Under the pieces are notes generated by a model that had not been told where the DNA came from, searched no databases, and saw only the letters and a list, made by a program, of their open reading frames with translations. Made by a program: the position numbers and the translations under genes. Below are positions 1 through 10,512 of a stretch of DNA of 64,000 nt, piece by piece. Positions within the stretch are counted from its first letter, which is position 1; every line of letters starts with the position of its first letter. Origin of the DNA: Chaetoderma sp. LZ-2023a (Eukaryota > Mollusca > Caudofoveata > Chaetodermatida > Chaetodermatidae); the NCBI GenBank assembly GCA_034401795.1, contig CM067370.1:53282880-53346879 (forward strand), written 5' to 3'.

Positions 1-3000
1 GTGTATGTTTGGTAGCGAGCCAGTGTATGTTTTGTAGCGAGCCAATGTATGTAGGTAGCGAGCCATTGTATGTTTGATCGCGAGCCAATGTTGTATGTTT
101 GGTAGATGGTCAATGTATGTTAGGTATCGAACCAATGAGTGTTTGGGAGAGAGCCAGTGTATGTTTGGTAGCTAGCCAGTGTATGTTTGATAGCGAACCA
201 ATGTATGTTAGGTATCGAACCCATGTGTGTTTGGGAGGGAGCCTGTGTATGTTTGGTAGTGGGCCAGTGCATGTTTGGTAGGGAGCCAATGTTGTGCTTG
301 GTAGATGGCCAATGTAGGTTAGGTATGTTTGATAGCGAGCCAGTGTATGTTAGGTAGTCAGCCAATGTATGTTTGGTACCGAGCCACTGTGTGCTAGGTA
401 GCGAGCCAATGTATGTTTGTTTGCGAGCCAATATATGTTAGGTAGCGAGCCAATGTATGCTAGGTAGCGAGCCAGTGTATGTTTTGTAGTGAGGCAATCT
501 ATGTTTGGTAGCAAGCCAATGTATGTTTGGGAGCGGGCCAATGTATGTTAGATAGCAAGCCAATGCACGTTTGGTGGCCAGCCAGTGTATTTTAGGTAGT
601 GAGCCAGTGTATGTTGGTAGCGAGCCAATGTATCTTTGGTAGCGAGCCATGGTATGTTAGGTAGCGAGCCAGTGTATGATTGATAGTGAGCCAATGTATG
701 TTAGGTATCAAACCAATGTGTGTTTGGGAGGGAGCCTGTGTATGTAGGTAGCGAGCCATTGTATGTTTGATCGCGAGCCAATGTTGTATGTTTGATAGAT
801 GGTCAATGTATGTTAGGTATCGAACCAATGTGCGTTTGGGAGAGAGCCAGTGTATGTTTGGTAGCGAGCCAGTGTATGTTTGATAGCGAGCCAATGTATG
901 TTAGGTATCGACCCCATGTGTGTTTGGGAGGGAGCCTGTGTATGTTTGGTAGTGGGCCAGAGTATGTTTGGTAGGGAGCCAATGTTGTGTTTGGTAGATG
1001 GCCAATGTATGTTAGGTATGTTTGATAGCGAGCCAGTTTATGTTAGGTAGTGAGCCAATGTATGTTAGGTATCGAACCCATGTGTGTTTGGGAGGGAGCC
1101 TGTGTATGTTTGGTAGTGGGCCAGTGCATGTTTGGTAGGGAGCCAATGTTCTACTTGGTAGATGGCCAATGTATGTTAGGTATGTTTGATAGCGAGCCAG
1201 TGTATGTTAGGTAGTGGGCCAATGTATGTTTGGTACCGAGCCAATGTGTGCTAGGTATCGAGCCAATGTATGTTTGTTTGCGAGTCAATATATGTTAGGT
1301 AGCGAGCCAATGTATGTTTTGTAGTGAGCCAATCTATGTTTGGTAGCAAGCCAATGTATGTTTGGGAGCGGGCCAATGTATGTTAGATAGCAAGCCAATG
1401 CACGTTTGGTGGCAAGCCAGTGTATTTTAGGTAGTGAGCCAGTGTATGTTGGTAGCGAGCCAATGTATCTTTGGTAGCGAGCCATGGTATGTTAGGTAGC
1501 GAGCCAGTGTATGTTTGATAGTGAGCCAATGTATGTTAGGTATCGAACCAATGTGTGTTTGGGAGGGAGCCTGTGTATGTAGGTAGCGAGCCATTGTATG
1601 TTTGATCGCGAGCCAATGTTGTATGTTTGGTAGATGGTCAATGTATGTTAGGTATCGAACCAATGTGCGTTTGGGAGAGAGCCAGTGTATGTTTGGTAGC
1701 GAGCCAGTGTATGTTTGATAGCGAGCCAATGTATGTTAGGTATCGAACCCATGTGTGTTTGGGAGTGAGCCTGTGTATGTTTGGTAGTGGGCCAGTGTAT
1801 GTTTGGTAGGGAGCCAATGTTGTGCTTGGTAGATGGCCAATGTATGTTAGGTATGTTTGATAGCGAGCCAGTGTATGTTAGGAAGTGAGCCAGTGTATGT
1901 TAGGAAGTGAGCCAATGTTTGTTTGGTACCGAGCCAATGTGTGCTAGGTAGCGAGCCAATGTATGTTGGTTAGCGAGTCAAAGTATGTTTGGTAACGAGC
2001 CAATATATGTTAGGTAGCGAGCCAATGTATGCTTGGTAGCGAGCCAGTGTATGTTTTGTAGTGAGCCAATCTATGTTTGGTAGCAAGCCAATGTATCTTT
2101 GGGAGCGGGCCAATGTATGTTAGATAGCAAGCCAATGCACGTTTGGTAGCAAGCCAGTGTATTTTAGGTAGTGAGCCAGTGTATGTTGGTAGCGAGCCAA
2201 TGTATCTTTGGTAGCGAGCCATGGTATGTTAGGTAGCTAGCCAGTGTATGTTAGGTATCGAACAAATGTGTGTTTGGGAGGGAGCCTGTGTATGTTTGGT
2301 AGTGAGCCAGTGTATGTTTGGTAGGGAGTGTGTTTGGTAGATGGCCAATGTATGTTAGGTATGTTTTATAGCGAGCCAGTGTATGTTAGGTAGTGAGCCA
2401 ATGTTTGTTTGGTACCGAGCCAATGTGTGTTAGGTAGCGAGCCAATGTATGTTTGTTAGCGAGCCAAAGTATGTTTGGTAACGAGCCAATATATGTTAGG
2501 TAGCGAGCCAATGCATGTTTGGTAACGAACCAGTGTATGTTTTGTAGTGAGCCAATCTATGTTTGGTAGCAAGCCAATGTATGTTTGGGAGCGAGCCAAT
2601 GAATGTTAGGTAGCAAGCTAATGCACGTTTCGTAGCAAGCCAGTGTATTTTAGGTAGTGAGCCAGTGTATATTAGTAGCGAGCCAATGTATCTTTGGTAG
2701 CCAGCCATGGTAGCGAGCCATGGTATGCTAGGTAGCGAGCCAATGTATGTTTGGTAGTGAGGCAATCTATGTTTTGTAGTGAGCCAATCTATGTTTGGTA
2801 GCAAAGCCAATGTATGTTTGGGAGTGATCCAATGTATGTTAGGTAGCAAGCCAAAATATGTTTGGTAGCAAGGCAGTGTATTCTGGGTAGCAAGCCAGTG
2901 TATGATAGGTAGCGAGCCAGTGTATGTTTGCTAGCGAGCCAGTGTATGTTTTGTAGCGAGCCAATGTATGTTTGGTAGCGAGCCAATGTATGTTAGGTAT

Positions 3001-3132
3001 CGAACCCATGTGTGTTTGGGAGGGAGCCTGTATATGTTTGGTAGTGGGCCAGTGTATGTTTGGTAGGGAGCCAATGTTGTGCTTGGTAGATGGCCAATGT
3101 ATGTTAGGTATGTTTGATAGCGAGCCAGTGTA
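1..3132 (+). repeat. 22-bp minisatellite, block 1
   Basis: About 140 tandem copies of a 22-bp unit that begins GTAGCGAGCCAATGTATG, with variants such as AGTG for AATG and TTAGGTAT for TTTGGTAG. The block continues past the left edge of the window. Longer blocks containing variant units recur every 0.7-0.85 kb, so there is a higher-order structure. The reverse complement of the unit has no stop codon in any phase, so the minus strand gives long spurious open frames with a 22-residue period. These are not genes. Confidence 0.95.
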
Positions 3133-3207
3133 TTTAAAAACGCCGACCCAGGTATTTACATAGTTACCTATGCATACCTGCCAGTCTGCAAACTTCCGTC
3201 AAACCTC

Positions 3208-3770
3208 CTATGTGTGAGTGAGTGAGTGAGTGAGTGAGTGAGTGAGTGAGTGAGTGAGTGAGTGAGTGAGTGAGTGAGTGAGTGAGTGAGTGAGTGAGTG
3301 AGTGAGTGAGTGAGTGAGTGAGTGAGTGAGTGAGTGAGTGAGTGAGTGAGTGAGTGAGTGAGTGAGTGAGTGAGTGAGTGAGTGAGTGAGTGAGTGAGTG
3401 AGTGAGTGAGTGAGTGAGTGAGTGAGTGAGTGAGTGAGTGAGTGAGTGAGTGAGTGAGTGAGTGAGTGAGTGAGTGAGTGAGTGAGTGAGTGAGTGAGTG
3501 AGTGAGTGAGTGAGTGAGTGAGTGAGTGAGTGAGTGAGTGAGTGAGTGAGTGAGTGAGTGAGTGAGTGAGTGAGTGCGTGAGTGAGTGAGTGAGTGAGTG
3601 AGTGAGTGAGTGAGTGCGTGAGTGCGTGAGTGCGTGAGTGAGTGAGTGAGTGAGTGAGGGAGGGAGGGAGGGAGGGAGCGAGCGAGCGAGCGAGGGAGCG
3701 AGCGGGTGAGGGAGTGGGTGGGTGGGTGGGTGGGTGAGTGAGTGAGTGAGTGAGTGAGTGAGTGTGTTAT
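3208..3770. repeat. (TGAG)n microsatellite, downstream of the Penelope ORF
   Basis: About 560 bp of near-perfect GTGA tetranucleotide repeat. It degrades toward the ORF into GCGTGA, GGGA, GCGA and GGTG variants (3,577-3,745). On the element's coding strand it starts at the stop codon, so the element has essentially no separate 3' UTR. It may be the element's own 3' tail, expanded, or a pre-existing microsatellite used as a target. The sequence alone does not decide. Confidence 0.9.
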
Positions 3771-6700
3771 GCTTTTTTGTTTATTCCGAACGGGTGCATC
3801 GTTTTGAGTTCTTTGATCCAGTAGTGTTCTCTGTTTAATCTTAGTTTTTTGTTATCTGCAAAAATTCTTTCAATTGGTCTTATCGTGATGTCTTTCATAG
3901 AATGTCTTGGATGGTTGAAATGCCATGAGATTCTCGTGTCTGTTTGGTGTCGGATTGCATGGATATGTTGTGTGAGTCGTTTGCTGAGTGTTTGACTTGT
4001 TTCTCCTATGTATTGAGAGCTGCATTGTTTGCATTCTATGAGGTAAATGATGTTGGTGGTATTGCAGCTCATTTGTGTGTTGATTTTGTAGTCTTTACCA
4101 GTGACGAAACTAGTGAATTTGTCAGCAGTGTTCATGTATTGTTTGCATGTGATGCAATTGTTGTTGTTGCATTGTCGGAGTGTCCCTACTATGTCGTGAG
4201 TGTCATTTGGTGTCGGTACGATCTTATTGTTAGCATCTGGATTTTTTATTTTAATTAGGCTAGAGTGGACTAGGTGGTCCCTAATGCTTTTATTTTTCTT
4301 GAATGCTACTACTGGGTAGTTGGGAAAAATTGGTGCTAAGATTGGTGAAGACAAGATGTACTTTTCCCAGTAGGTTCGAATGGATTTGCCTATGTGTTCT
4401 AATGATGGGTGGTATTGTAGTATGCAAGCTGGCCTAGGCTGTTTTTGTGTGGGTTGTTTGTAAAGAATGTCTTCTCTCTGTGTGTTCTCGGTTTTTTCTA
4501 TGATGGCTTTAATTTCTGTCTCTTTGTATCCCCGGTGGATGAATGCATCTGTTAGTTCCTGTGTGCGTTGTTTTAATCTAGTAGGATCTGTGATGATGCG
4601 TTTGTATCTTAATGCTTGGCTGTAGATTATGGAATGTTTTGTGTTTTTAGGGTGGCTTGATTGTTTGTGAAGATACTGTTGTTTGTCTGTAGGTTTTCTG
4701 TATATGTCCAATTTAAGTTTGTTATCTTCTTTGTATACCATTGTGTCCAAAAATGGGATTTTTTCCATTGAATATTCCAAGTCAGATTTTATTGTGGGAT
4801 GCTCTTTATTCATGTGTGCGTGAAATTCAAGTAGTTCGTTCTCACTGGTGTTCCAAATGAAAAATATGTCATCTATGTATCTAACTAAGTGGGATGGAGT
4901 GCTGCCCATCCATGTTGATAACATTCTGCTTACTATGGTGTACACGTAAATGTTAGCATATTTGACAGCAAACTTGGCTCCCATGGCTGTTCCATGTGTT
5001 TGTATGTAGTAGTCTTCATTGAATTGGAAGCTGTTTTTTGTAAGAATGTATCTCATTATTTGGGCCAATTCGTCTGGGTAGATGTGTGCAGGTGTGTGGT
5101 TATTGTTGTTTGTGTTTGTTTTTTCAAGTGTATGTCTGTAATGTTCTGTGACAATCTGTATGCCTTCTTCGTGTGGGATGTTTGTGTATAGTGATCTGAC
5201 ATCCATTGTGCATAGGATTGAGCCAGCATCAACTGTAGTGTTTTCTATATGTTGGATGAATGCAATGGTGTCTCGTAGTAGATTTGAGATATCATTTTCC
5301 GTGTCTTTTAGTAGGTGGTCTGTGAATTCATTAATGCGTGACGTGGGGCCATCGCAGTTGGATACAATCGGGCGTCCGGGTGGAGGTATTTTGCCTTTGT
5401 GTATCTTAGGGTTAATGTAGATGCGCGGAGTTCTGACTTTGAATTTGGTGAGATATCTGTGTGTCTGTCCTGTGATGGCTCCGGTGATTAGAAGTTCGTT
5501 AATGTATGCATCTATGGTGTCTTTATATTCTAAAGTGGGATTTTCACTGAGTTTGGTGTAGTATGCGACATCTGTAAGTTGTCTGTGTACTTCTGCAATG
5601 TAGTCTGTTTTGTTGAGAATGACTATTGCGGAGCCTTTGTCTGCTGGTCTGATGACTATGTTTGTGTTATTAGCTAATGTTTTGAGGGCTGTTTTCTCAT
5701 GGTGTGTGATGTTGGATCGTGGTGACTTGTCGGGTGGTTTGGTGATAAGCTTGGTGAGTGATGACCGGAGTTTGTTGATGGCATTGGGTGTTGTGCTTGG
5801 TCTCCATTCTGAGGGTAGTTTGAATTTGGATGGTGCTGTGGGTTTTTCAAGGTTGTTGCTGTAAAAGTAGTATTTGCATTCTAACTTCCTGATGAATTGA
5901 TCTATGCAATGTATTTGTGTGTCTGGTGATATGTGGTGTGGTGTGGGTACAAATGAAAGGCCTTTGTTTAGAACGGAATTTTCTGTTTTGGTAAGTTTGT
6001 GGTTGGACAGGTTAACGACAATATCTGGTGTTGTTTTTTGTTTGTTGATGATGCGTTGTTTTCTGCGTTTTTGTAGTTGTGTACCTGATGTTAAACGTCT
6101 AATTGGCCGATTATTTCTAAGAGTAGTTTTTTCACATTTTCGTTTTTGGATTGTTTTATGGCTTCGGCATATGATTTGGTTTGTGGTGTGCTTGTACTTG
6201 TCTGTGATGTTGTTTGGATGGGTTGGGTTCTGGGTTGGTGTGTTGAGTGTGTGATAGGTTGTGTTCTGGGAAGGTACATCTGCTCTCTTGGTGGTGATGG
6301 ATGTGCGTGGTGGATGGGAGGTGGTTGTCTTGAGTAGGGTATTATAAAGTGTCGGTTGTTTGTGTAGTGGCGGTTGGTTTGTGATGTTTGTTTTGGTCCA
6401 ACTTGCCCTGGTTTGAAGGTGGTTTGTGGTGAATGTGGTTTGTTCTGTATGTGTGGTGCTCCCCCGTTTTTTTGGCAGGGGAAGTGGGTTACTCCTCGGT
6501 TGTCTCTCTGTGTTGATCTGTGGTTGCTGTTTGAGCTGTGTAGGTCTAAACCATTGAGTTGTGGTTTGGTTGTTCTGTGGTGTTTGTGGTCTTGTGTATG
6601 TATGTGGGTTTTGCTGTGTGTGTTGTCTTTGTGCTGGTTGAGGTGTTGGCAACAGCGGTGGTCTGTGGCGTCTCTCTGTTGGTGCGTGTTGTACTGGGTG

Positions 6701-7495
6701 TACTTGCTTCTGCGTGTGGTTTATTTGATGTTGTAGATCCATCAAAGGCGGGATGTTTGCCTTTCGCATGACTGGATTTTGTGTGCTTTGTTTGTGTGTG
6801 TCATTGTGTGTCCTGTTTGTGTTTGTTGTGTGTGTCTTTATGTTGGTTGTGGCGAACTTAGCAGCTATCCTGTGTGCCTTAGCAACAGCTCTGTCCGCTT
6901 CGTATGTGTGTGAGTCTAACAGATTCCCTTCAATTATGTGTGCTTGCTGTTTGTGGTAGTGTAGTTTTTTGTAGTAATGTTCTAGGATTGCGTGTTGGAT
7001 GCTGTTAGCCGCGGCTTTTAAGATCGAGTCGATCTCTGCAGTGGTTTCTGTGTTGGGGTCTACGATGGCTAGTGCTATGTCTGGCTTAACGATATGTGTG
7101 TTGTTCTTGATGGGATGTTCTATGTTCTGTATGTGGTGCTGCAGTTGTTCTGTTTTGTATAGGGATTTGTATAGTTGCTGAAATGTGTTTGCGTGCTGTT
7201 GGTTGACAGGGTGCTCTAAATCGTCTTTGCTGAAGATTGGTGGTAGGCGTGTCTGTGTTTCTGCATCCGTGTGTGCTTTTGTTGTTAATGTGGTGGTGTT
7301 AGTAGTGGCTGCAGAGGTGGCCGATTGTTGTAGTGGTGGTGGTGACGGCGGGGTGGTTGCTGTTGGGTTGTGCGTTGTAGTTGTGTGTTCTTCTGTAGGG
7401 TTGACTGATTGTGTGGTTTGTATTGGTGTGGGTGTGGACTTTGGGTGTAACTCTGTCTGGCTCCTGGTCTGTGGCCTGTTATCCTCTGGATTCAT
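3767..7495 (-). CDS. Penelope-like protein: N-terminal ORF1-like region, reverse transcriptase, GIY-YIG endonuclease
   Basis: An uninterrupted frame of 1,242 residues from the ATG at 7,495. The open frame extends upstream to 7,594, but those 33 codons are a translated CA/GC microsatellite (THTHKRTHAHTH), so I prefer the internal Met (MNPEDNRPQTRS). Residues 1-340 include a helical stretch (about 95-190) and Q/T/P-rich sequence. The RT domain (about 490-1000) begins with LSNHKLTKTENSVLNKGLSF and has TMDVRSLYTNIP, GTAMGAKFA and the catalytic YIDD at residues 873-876, then FLDTMVYKED. A Cys-rich linker (CNNNNCITC) precedes the GIY-YIG nuclease (about 1144-1242) with IYLIEC, QYIGET, SKRL and the late NREHYW glutamate. 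RT plus this nuclease is the definition of an endonuclease-containing Penelope element. No stops, so it may be a young copy. Residues about 341-470 may be read out of their original frame (see the slippery run at 6,466-6,475). Confidence 0.9.
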   Translation of the reverse strand: MNPEDNRPQTRSQTELHPKSTPTPIQTTQSVNPTEEHTTTTHNPTATTPPSPPPLQQSATSAATTNTTTLTTKAHTDAETQTRLPPIFSKDDLEHPVNQQHANTFQQLYKSLYKTEQLQHHIQNIEHPIKNNTHIVKPDIALAIVDPNTETTAEIDSILKAAANSIQHAILEHYYKKLHYHKQQAHIIEGNLLDSHTYEADRAVAKAHRIAAKFATTNIKTHTTNTNRTHNDTHKQSTQNPVMRKANIPPLMDLQHQINHTQKQVHPVQHAPTERRHRPPLLPTPQPAQRQHTQQNPHTYTRPQTPQNNQTTTQWFRPTQLKQQPQINTERQPRSNPLPLPKKRGSTTHTEQTTFTTNHLQTRASWTKTNITNQPPLHKQPTLYNTLLKTTTSHPPRTSITTKRADVPSQNTTYHTLNTPTQNPTHPNNITDKYKHTTNQIICRSHKTIQKRKCEKTTLRNNRPIRRLTSGTQLQKRRKQRIINKQKTTPDIVVNLSNHKLTKTENSVLNKGLSFVPTPHHISPDTQIHCIDQFIRKLECKYYFYSNNLEKPTAPSKFKLPSEWRPSTTPNAINKLRSSLTKLITKPPDKSPRSNITHHEKTALKTLANNTNIVIRPADKGSAIVILNKTDYIAEVHRQLTDVAYYTKLSENPTLEYKDTIDAYINELLITGAITGQTHRYLTKFKVRTPRIYINPKIHKGKIPPPGRPIVSNCDGPTSRINEFTDHLLKDTENDISNLLRDTIAFIQHIENTTVDAGSILCTMDVRSLYTNIPHEEGIQIVTEHYRHTLEKTNTNNNNHTPAHIYPDELAQIMRYILTKNSFQFNEDYYIQTHGTAMGAKFAVKYANIYVYTIVSRMLSTWMGSTPSHLVRYIDDIFFIWNTSENELLEFHAHMNKEHPTIKSDLEYSMEKIPFLDTMVYKEDNKLKLDIYRKPTDKQQYLHKQSSHPKNTKHSIIYSQALRYKRIITDPTRLKQRTQELTDAFIHRGYKETEIKAIIEKTENTQREDILYKQPTQKQPRPACILQYHPSLEHIGKSIRTYWEKYILSSPILAPIFPNYPVVAFKKNKSIRDHLVHSSLIKIKNPDANNKIVPTPNDTHDIVGTLRQCNNNNCITCKQYMNTADKFTSFVTGKDYKINTQMSCNTTNIIYLIECKQCSSQYIGETSQTLSKRLTQHIHAIRHQTDTRISWHFNHPRHSMKDITIRPIERIFADNKKLRLNREHYWIKELKTMHPFGINKKA
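6466..6475 (-). promoter_or_regulatory. A7 slippery run at the ORF1/RT frame junction
   Basis: On the minus strand the sequence reads CCAAAAAAACGGGGG. With seven A's the frame continues into the RT. In the other frame entered at this point, translation stays open to a stop at 6,091-6,093 and looks more like protein (it contains KSYAEAIKQSKNENVKKLLL). With six A's the codons would be CCA AAA AAC GGG, which is the classical A_AAA_AAC heptamer for -1 frameshifting followed by a G-rich stretch. The sequence fits either a one-base insertion that fused two ORFs or a site of ribosomal or transcriptional slippage. Confidence 0.45.
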
Positions 7496-7971
7496 AGTGG
7501 ACAGGTGCGTGCGCGCGCGTGTGTGTGTGCGCGCGCGCGCGTGTGTGTGTGTGTGTGCGTGTGTGCGCTTGTGAGTGTGTGTGGTTAAAAACAAGATTGG
7601 AAGATATGGTGTCTGTTTACGAAGATATATTATATTGTAAGCAAAACAAACATATTATTACAGTATATATATTACAATAAAAACTTACGTTTATTGATTT
7701 CTGTTGGAGGCCATATTTCCTAGATTATTTGCACTAAAACACTAAAGTGGCTAAGCTATTATGAAACACTAATCTGGCAAAACTGTTATAAAACACTAAT
7801 CTGGCTTAAACTTTTGTCAAAACTTATAATAAGGTGGTGCTAAAGTGGCTAAGCTATTATAAAACACTAATCTGGCAAAACTATTATAAAAACACTAATC
7901 TGGCTAAACTATAATAAGGTGGTCCTTAGGATCCTTTCGGCTGTTGTTACCTTCGTCAGAGGACATGTGTA
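7496..7971 (-). other. Penelope element 5' region
   Basis: It contains a GT/GC microsatellite (7,500-7,575) in the leader, then AT-rich sequence. Two imperfect direct copies of about 85 bp (about 7,745-7,835 and 7,840-7,925) share AAACACTAATCTGGC and end in a TAATAAGGTGGT-like motif. Near the outer end, on the minus strand, CTGACGA (7,959-7,953) is followed 14 nt later by GAAA (7,938-7,935), the spacing of a hammerhead ribozyme core. The first stem II pair would be A-C and I could not build a convincing stem I, so I do not call a ribozyme. Confidence 0.5.
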
Positions 7972-9295
7972 TATTGGTAGCGAGCCAATGTATCTTTGCT
8001 AGCCAGCCATGGTAGCGAGCCATGGTATGCTAGGTAGCGAGCCAATGTATGTTTGGTAGTGAGCCAATCTATGTTTTGTAGTGAGCCAATCTAGGTTTGG
8101 TATCAAAGACAATGTATGTTTGGGAGTTATCCAATGTATGTTAGGTAGCAAGCCAAAATATGTTTGATAGCAAGGCAGTGTATTCTGGGTAGCAAGCCAG
8201 TGTATGTTAGGTAGCGAGCCAGTGTATGTTTGGTAGCGAGCCAGTGTATGTTTTGTAGCAAGCCAATGTATGTTTGGTAGCAAAGCAATGTATGTTAGGT
8301 AGTGCGCTAATGCATGTTAGGCATCAAGCCAATGTATGTTTGTTAGCGAACCAAAGTATGCTTGGTAGCTAGCCAATGTATGTTAGGTATTGAGCCATTG
8401 TCTGTTTTGGTAGTGAGCCAATATTGTTTAGTACCGAGCCAATGTATGTTAGGTATCGAGCCAATATATGGTAGCGATGTAATGTATGTTTGGTAACGAG
8501 CCAATGTATATTAGGTAGCAAGCCAATGTTTGTTTGGAAGCGAGCCAATGTATGTTAGGTAGCAAGTCAATGTACGTTTGGTAGCAAGTCAGTATATTTT
8601 GGGTAGTGAGGCAGTGTATGTCGGTAGCGAGCCGGTGTATCTTTGGTAGCGAACCATGGTATGTTAGGTAGCGAGTCAATGTATGTTTGGTAGCGAGTCA
8701 ATGTATGTTTGGTAGCTAGCCATTCTATATTAGATAGCGAGTCAATGTGTGTTTGGTAGCAAGCCAGTGTATTCTAGGTAGCGATCCAGTGTATTTTCGG
8801 TAGCGAGCCAGTGTATGTTAGGTAGCGATCCAGTGTATTTTCGGTAGCGAGCCAGTGTATGTTAGGTAACGAGCCAATGTATCTTTGGTAGCGAGCCATG
8901 GTATGTTAGGTAGCGAGCCAATGTATGTTTGGTAGTGAGCCAATGTATGGTTGGTAGTGAGCCAATGTATGTTTGCTAATCAGCCATTGTATGTTTAGTA
9001 GCAAAGCCAATGTATATTTAGTAGCAAGCCAATGTTTGTTTGGTAGCATACCAATGTGTGTATGTTAGGTAGCGAGCAAGGGCATGTTTGATAGCAAGCC
9101 AATGTGTGTATCTTAGGTAGCGAGCAAGGATATGGGAGTTAGCAAGCTGAGAGCCAATGTATGTTTGATAGCGAGCTCATGCATGGTTGGTAGCGATCCA
9201 ATATATGTCTGGTAGCGAGCCAGGGTATGTTTGGTAGCGAACCAGTGCATGCTTACTAAAGAGTCAATGCGTGTGTGGTAGTGACCCAGGGCATC
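7972..9295 (+). repeat. 22-bp minisatellite, block 2 (same orientation as block 1)
   Basis: Continuation of the array on the far side of the Penelope insertion, with the same unit (GTAGCGAGCCAATGTATG...) but more diverged copies, especially after 8,950. It ends at the point where orientation switches, around 9,290-9,303. Confidence 0.93.
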
Positions 9296-9302
9296 TTTGC
9301 TA

Positions 9303-10190
9303 TCCTGCATACATTCACTCGCTACCATACATACATTCACTCACTACCATACATACATTCACTCAGGACCATATATCCACTTGCTACCGTGCATACATTC
9401 ACTGACTACCATACACACTTTCACTCAGTACCACATATCCATTGGCTACCATACATACATTCACTCACTACCATACATACATTCACTCTCTACCATACAT
9501 ACATTCACTCGCTAGCATACATACATTCTCTCGCTACCATACATACATTCACTCGCTACCATACATACATTCACTCACTACCATACATACATTCACTCAG
9601 CACCATATACCCACTTGCTACCATACATACATTCACTCAGCACCATACATTCACTTGCTACCATACATACATTCACTCGCTACAATACATCCATTCACTA
9701 AATACCATACAGGCACTTGCTACCATACATATATTTACTCGCTACCATACATACATTCACTCGCTAGCATACATACATTCACTCGCTATCATACATACAT
9801 TCATTCGCTAACATACATACATTCATTCAGCACCATATATCAACTTGTTACCATACATACATTCACTCAGTACCATACATTCACTTGCTACCATGCGTAC
9901 ATGCACTCGCTACACTACATACATTCACTAAGTACCTCATAGGCACTTGCTACCATACATATATTCACTCAGCACCATACATTCACTTGCTACCATACAT
10001 ACATGCACTCTCTACCATACATCCATTCACTGTCTACCACACATACATTCAATCATTACCATACATACATTCACTCGCTACCACACATGCATTCAATCAT
10101 CACCATATATTCACTCGCTATAATACATACATTCACTCAGTACCATACAGTCACTTGCTACCATACATACATTCACTCGCTACCACAGTG
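9303..10190 (-). repeat. 22-bp minisatellite, inverted and diverged subfamily
   Basis: Tandem copies of CATACATACATTCACTCGCT-type units with a 22-bp period. The reverse complement starts GTAGCGAGTGAATGTATG and matches the block 1 unit at 19 of 22 positions: CC becomes TG at unit positions 9-10 and T becomes A at position 20. It is therefore the same repeat family in the opposite orientation. Confidence 0.9.
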
Positions 10191-10361
10191 GAAAGATGTC
10201 TGGTTGCTGATGCTATGCGGAGTTGCAGTATGGCGGTTCGATCCCCCGACCGAGAGATGGTGATCAACAAATTAAATGGGTGCATGACCGTCGGCTGGTT
10301 AGCACATAGAACTTGAAGCCACACGTTGCCAGTGCGTCAATAAAATAAAAATACATATACT
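10189..10361 (+). mobile_element. tRNA-derived SINE, copy 1 (5'-truncated)
   Basis: It starts inside the A-box region (AGTGGAAAGATGTCTGG) directly after a minisatellite unit. It has a perfect B box, GTTCGATCC (10,236-10,244), and a tail of about 100 bp ending GTCAATAAAATAAAAATACA. The tRNA-like head shows that it was mobilised as a Pol III SINE. The A box is lost at the junction. Confidence 0.75.
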
Positions 10362-10512
10362 GCCAGAGCCGTGATGGAGTCAGAGTACAATAGGCTTGAA
10401 GGGTCTAAGATTGAATCATGGCAGGTGCATCCACAGATAGTCCCATATGAATCGTCTGTGTGTCAGTATATCAGACATGTGAAAGCTGGTCGGCTAAATC
10501 TAGACTGTATAG
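10362..10512. other. Spacer between SINE copies
   Basis: About 150 bp of non-satellite sequence between SINE copies 1 and 2, running up to the tRNA-like head of copy 2. I see no gene. It could be an older flank of copy 2 or an unrecognised repeat. Confidence 0.4.

Larger units (their letters stand above)
3133..7971 (-). mobile_element. Penelope-like retroelement inserted in the minisatellite
   Basis: The 22-bp array stops at 3,132 and resumes at 7,972, so everything between is an insertion. It holds one long minus-strand ORF with a Penelope-type reverse transcriptase and a GIY-YIG endonuclease. On the coding strand the order is a 5' region of about 475 bp with a short duplication, the ORF, a long (CACT)n tract directly after the stop codon, and a 75-bp unique stub at 3,133-3,207. 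I see no clear target-site duplication, which is hard to judge inside a repeat array. Confidence 0.85.

Noticed and set aside
120..2986. Long minus-strand ORFs with a 22-residue repeat (LPNIHWLATKHTLARYQ)
   Set aside because: They are translations of the 22-bp satellite, whose reverse complement lacks stops in every phase. There is no independent sign of coding.
3944..7574. Plus-strand ORFs opposite the Penelope gene
   Set aside because: Antisense shadows of the 1,242-residue ORF, with composition dominated by V/C/L from its codons.
10189..10270. Functional tRNA gene
   Set aside because: A and B boxes are present only in the SINE head. No acceptor stem or closed cloverleaf, and copies 1 and 3 lack the 5' part.
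9275..10316. Plus-strand ORFs rich in YHTYIHSLPYIHSL
   Set aside because: Translation of the inverted minisatellite.
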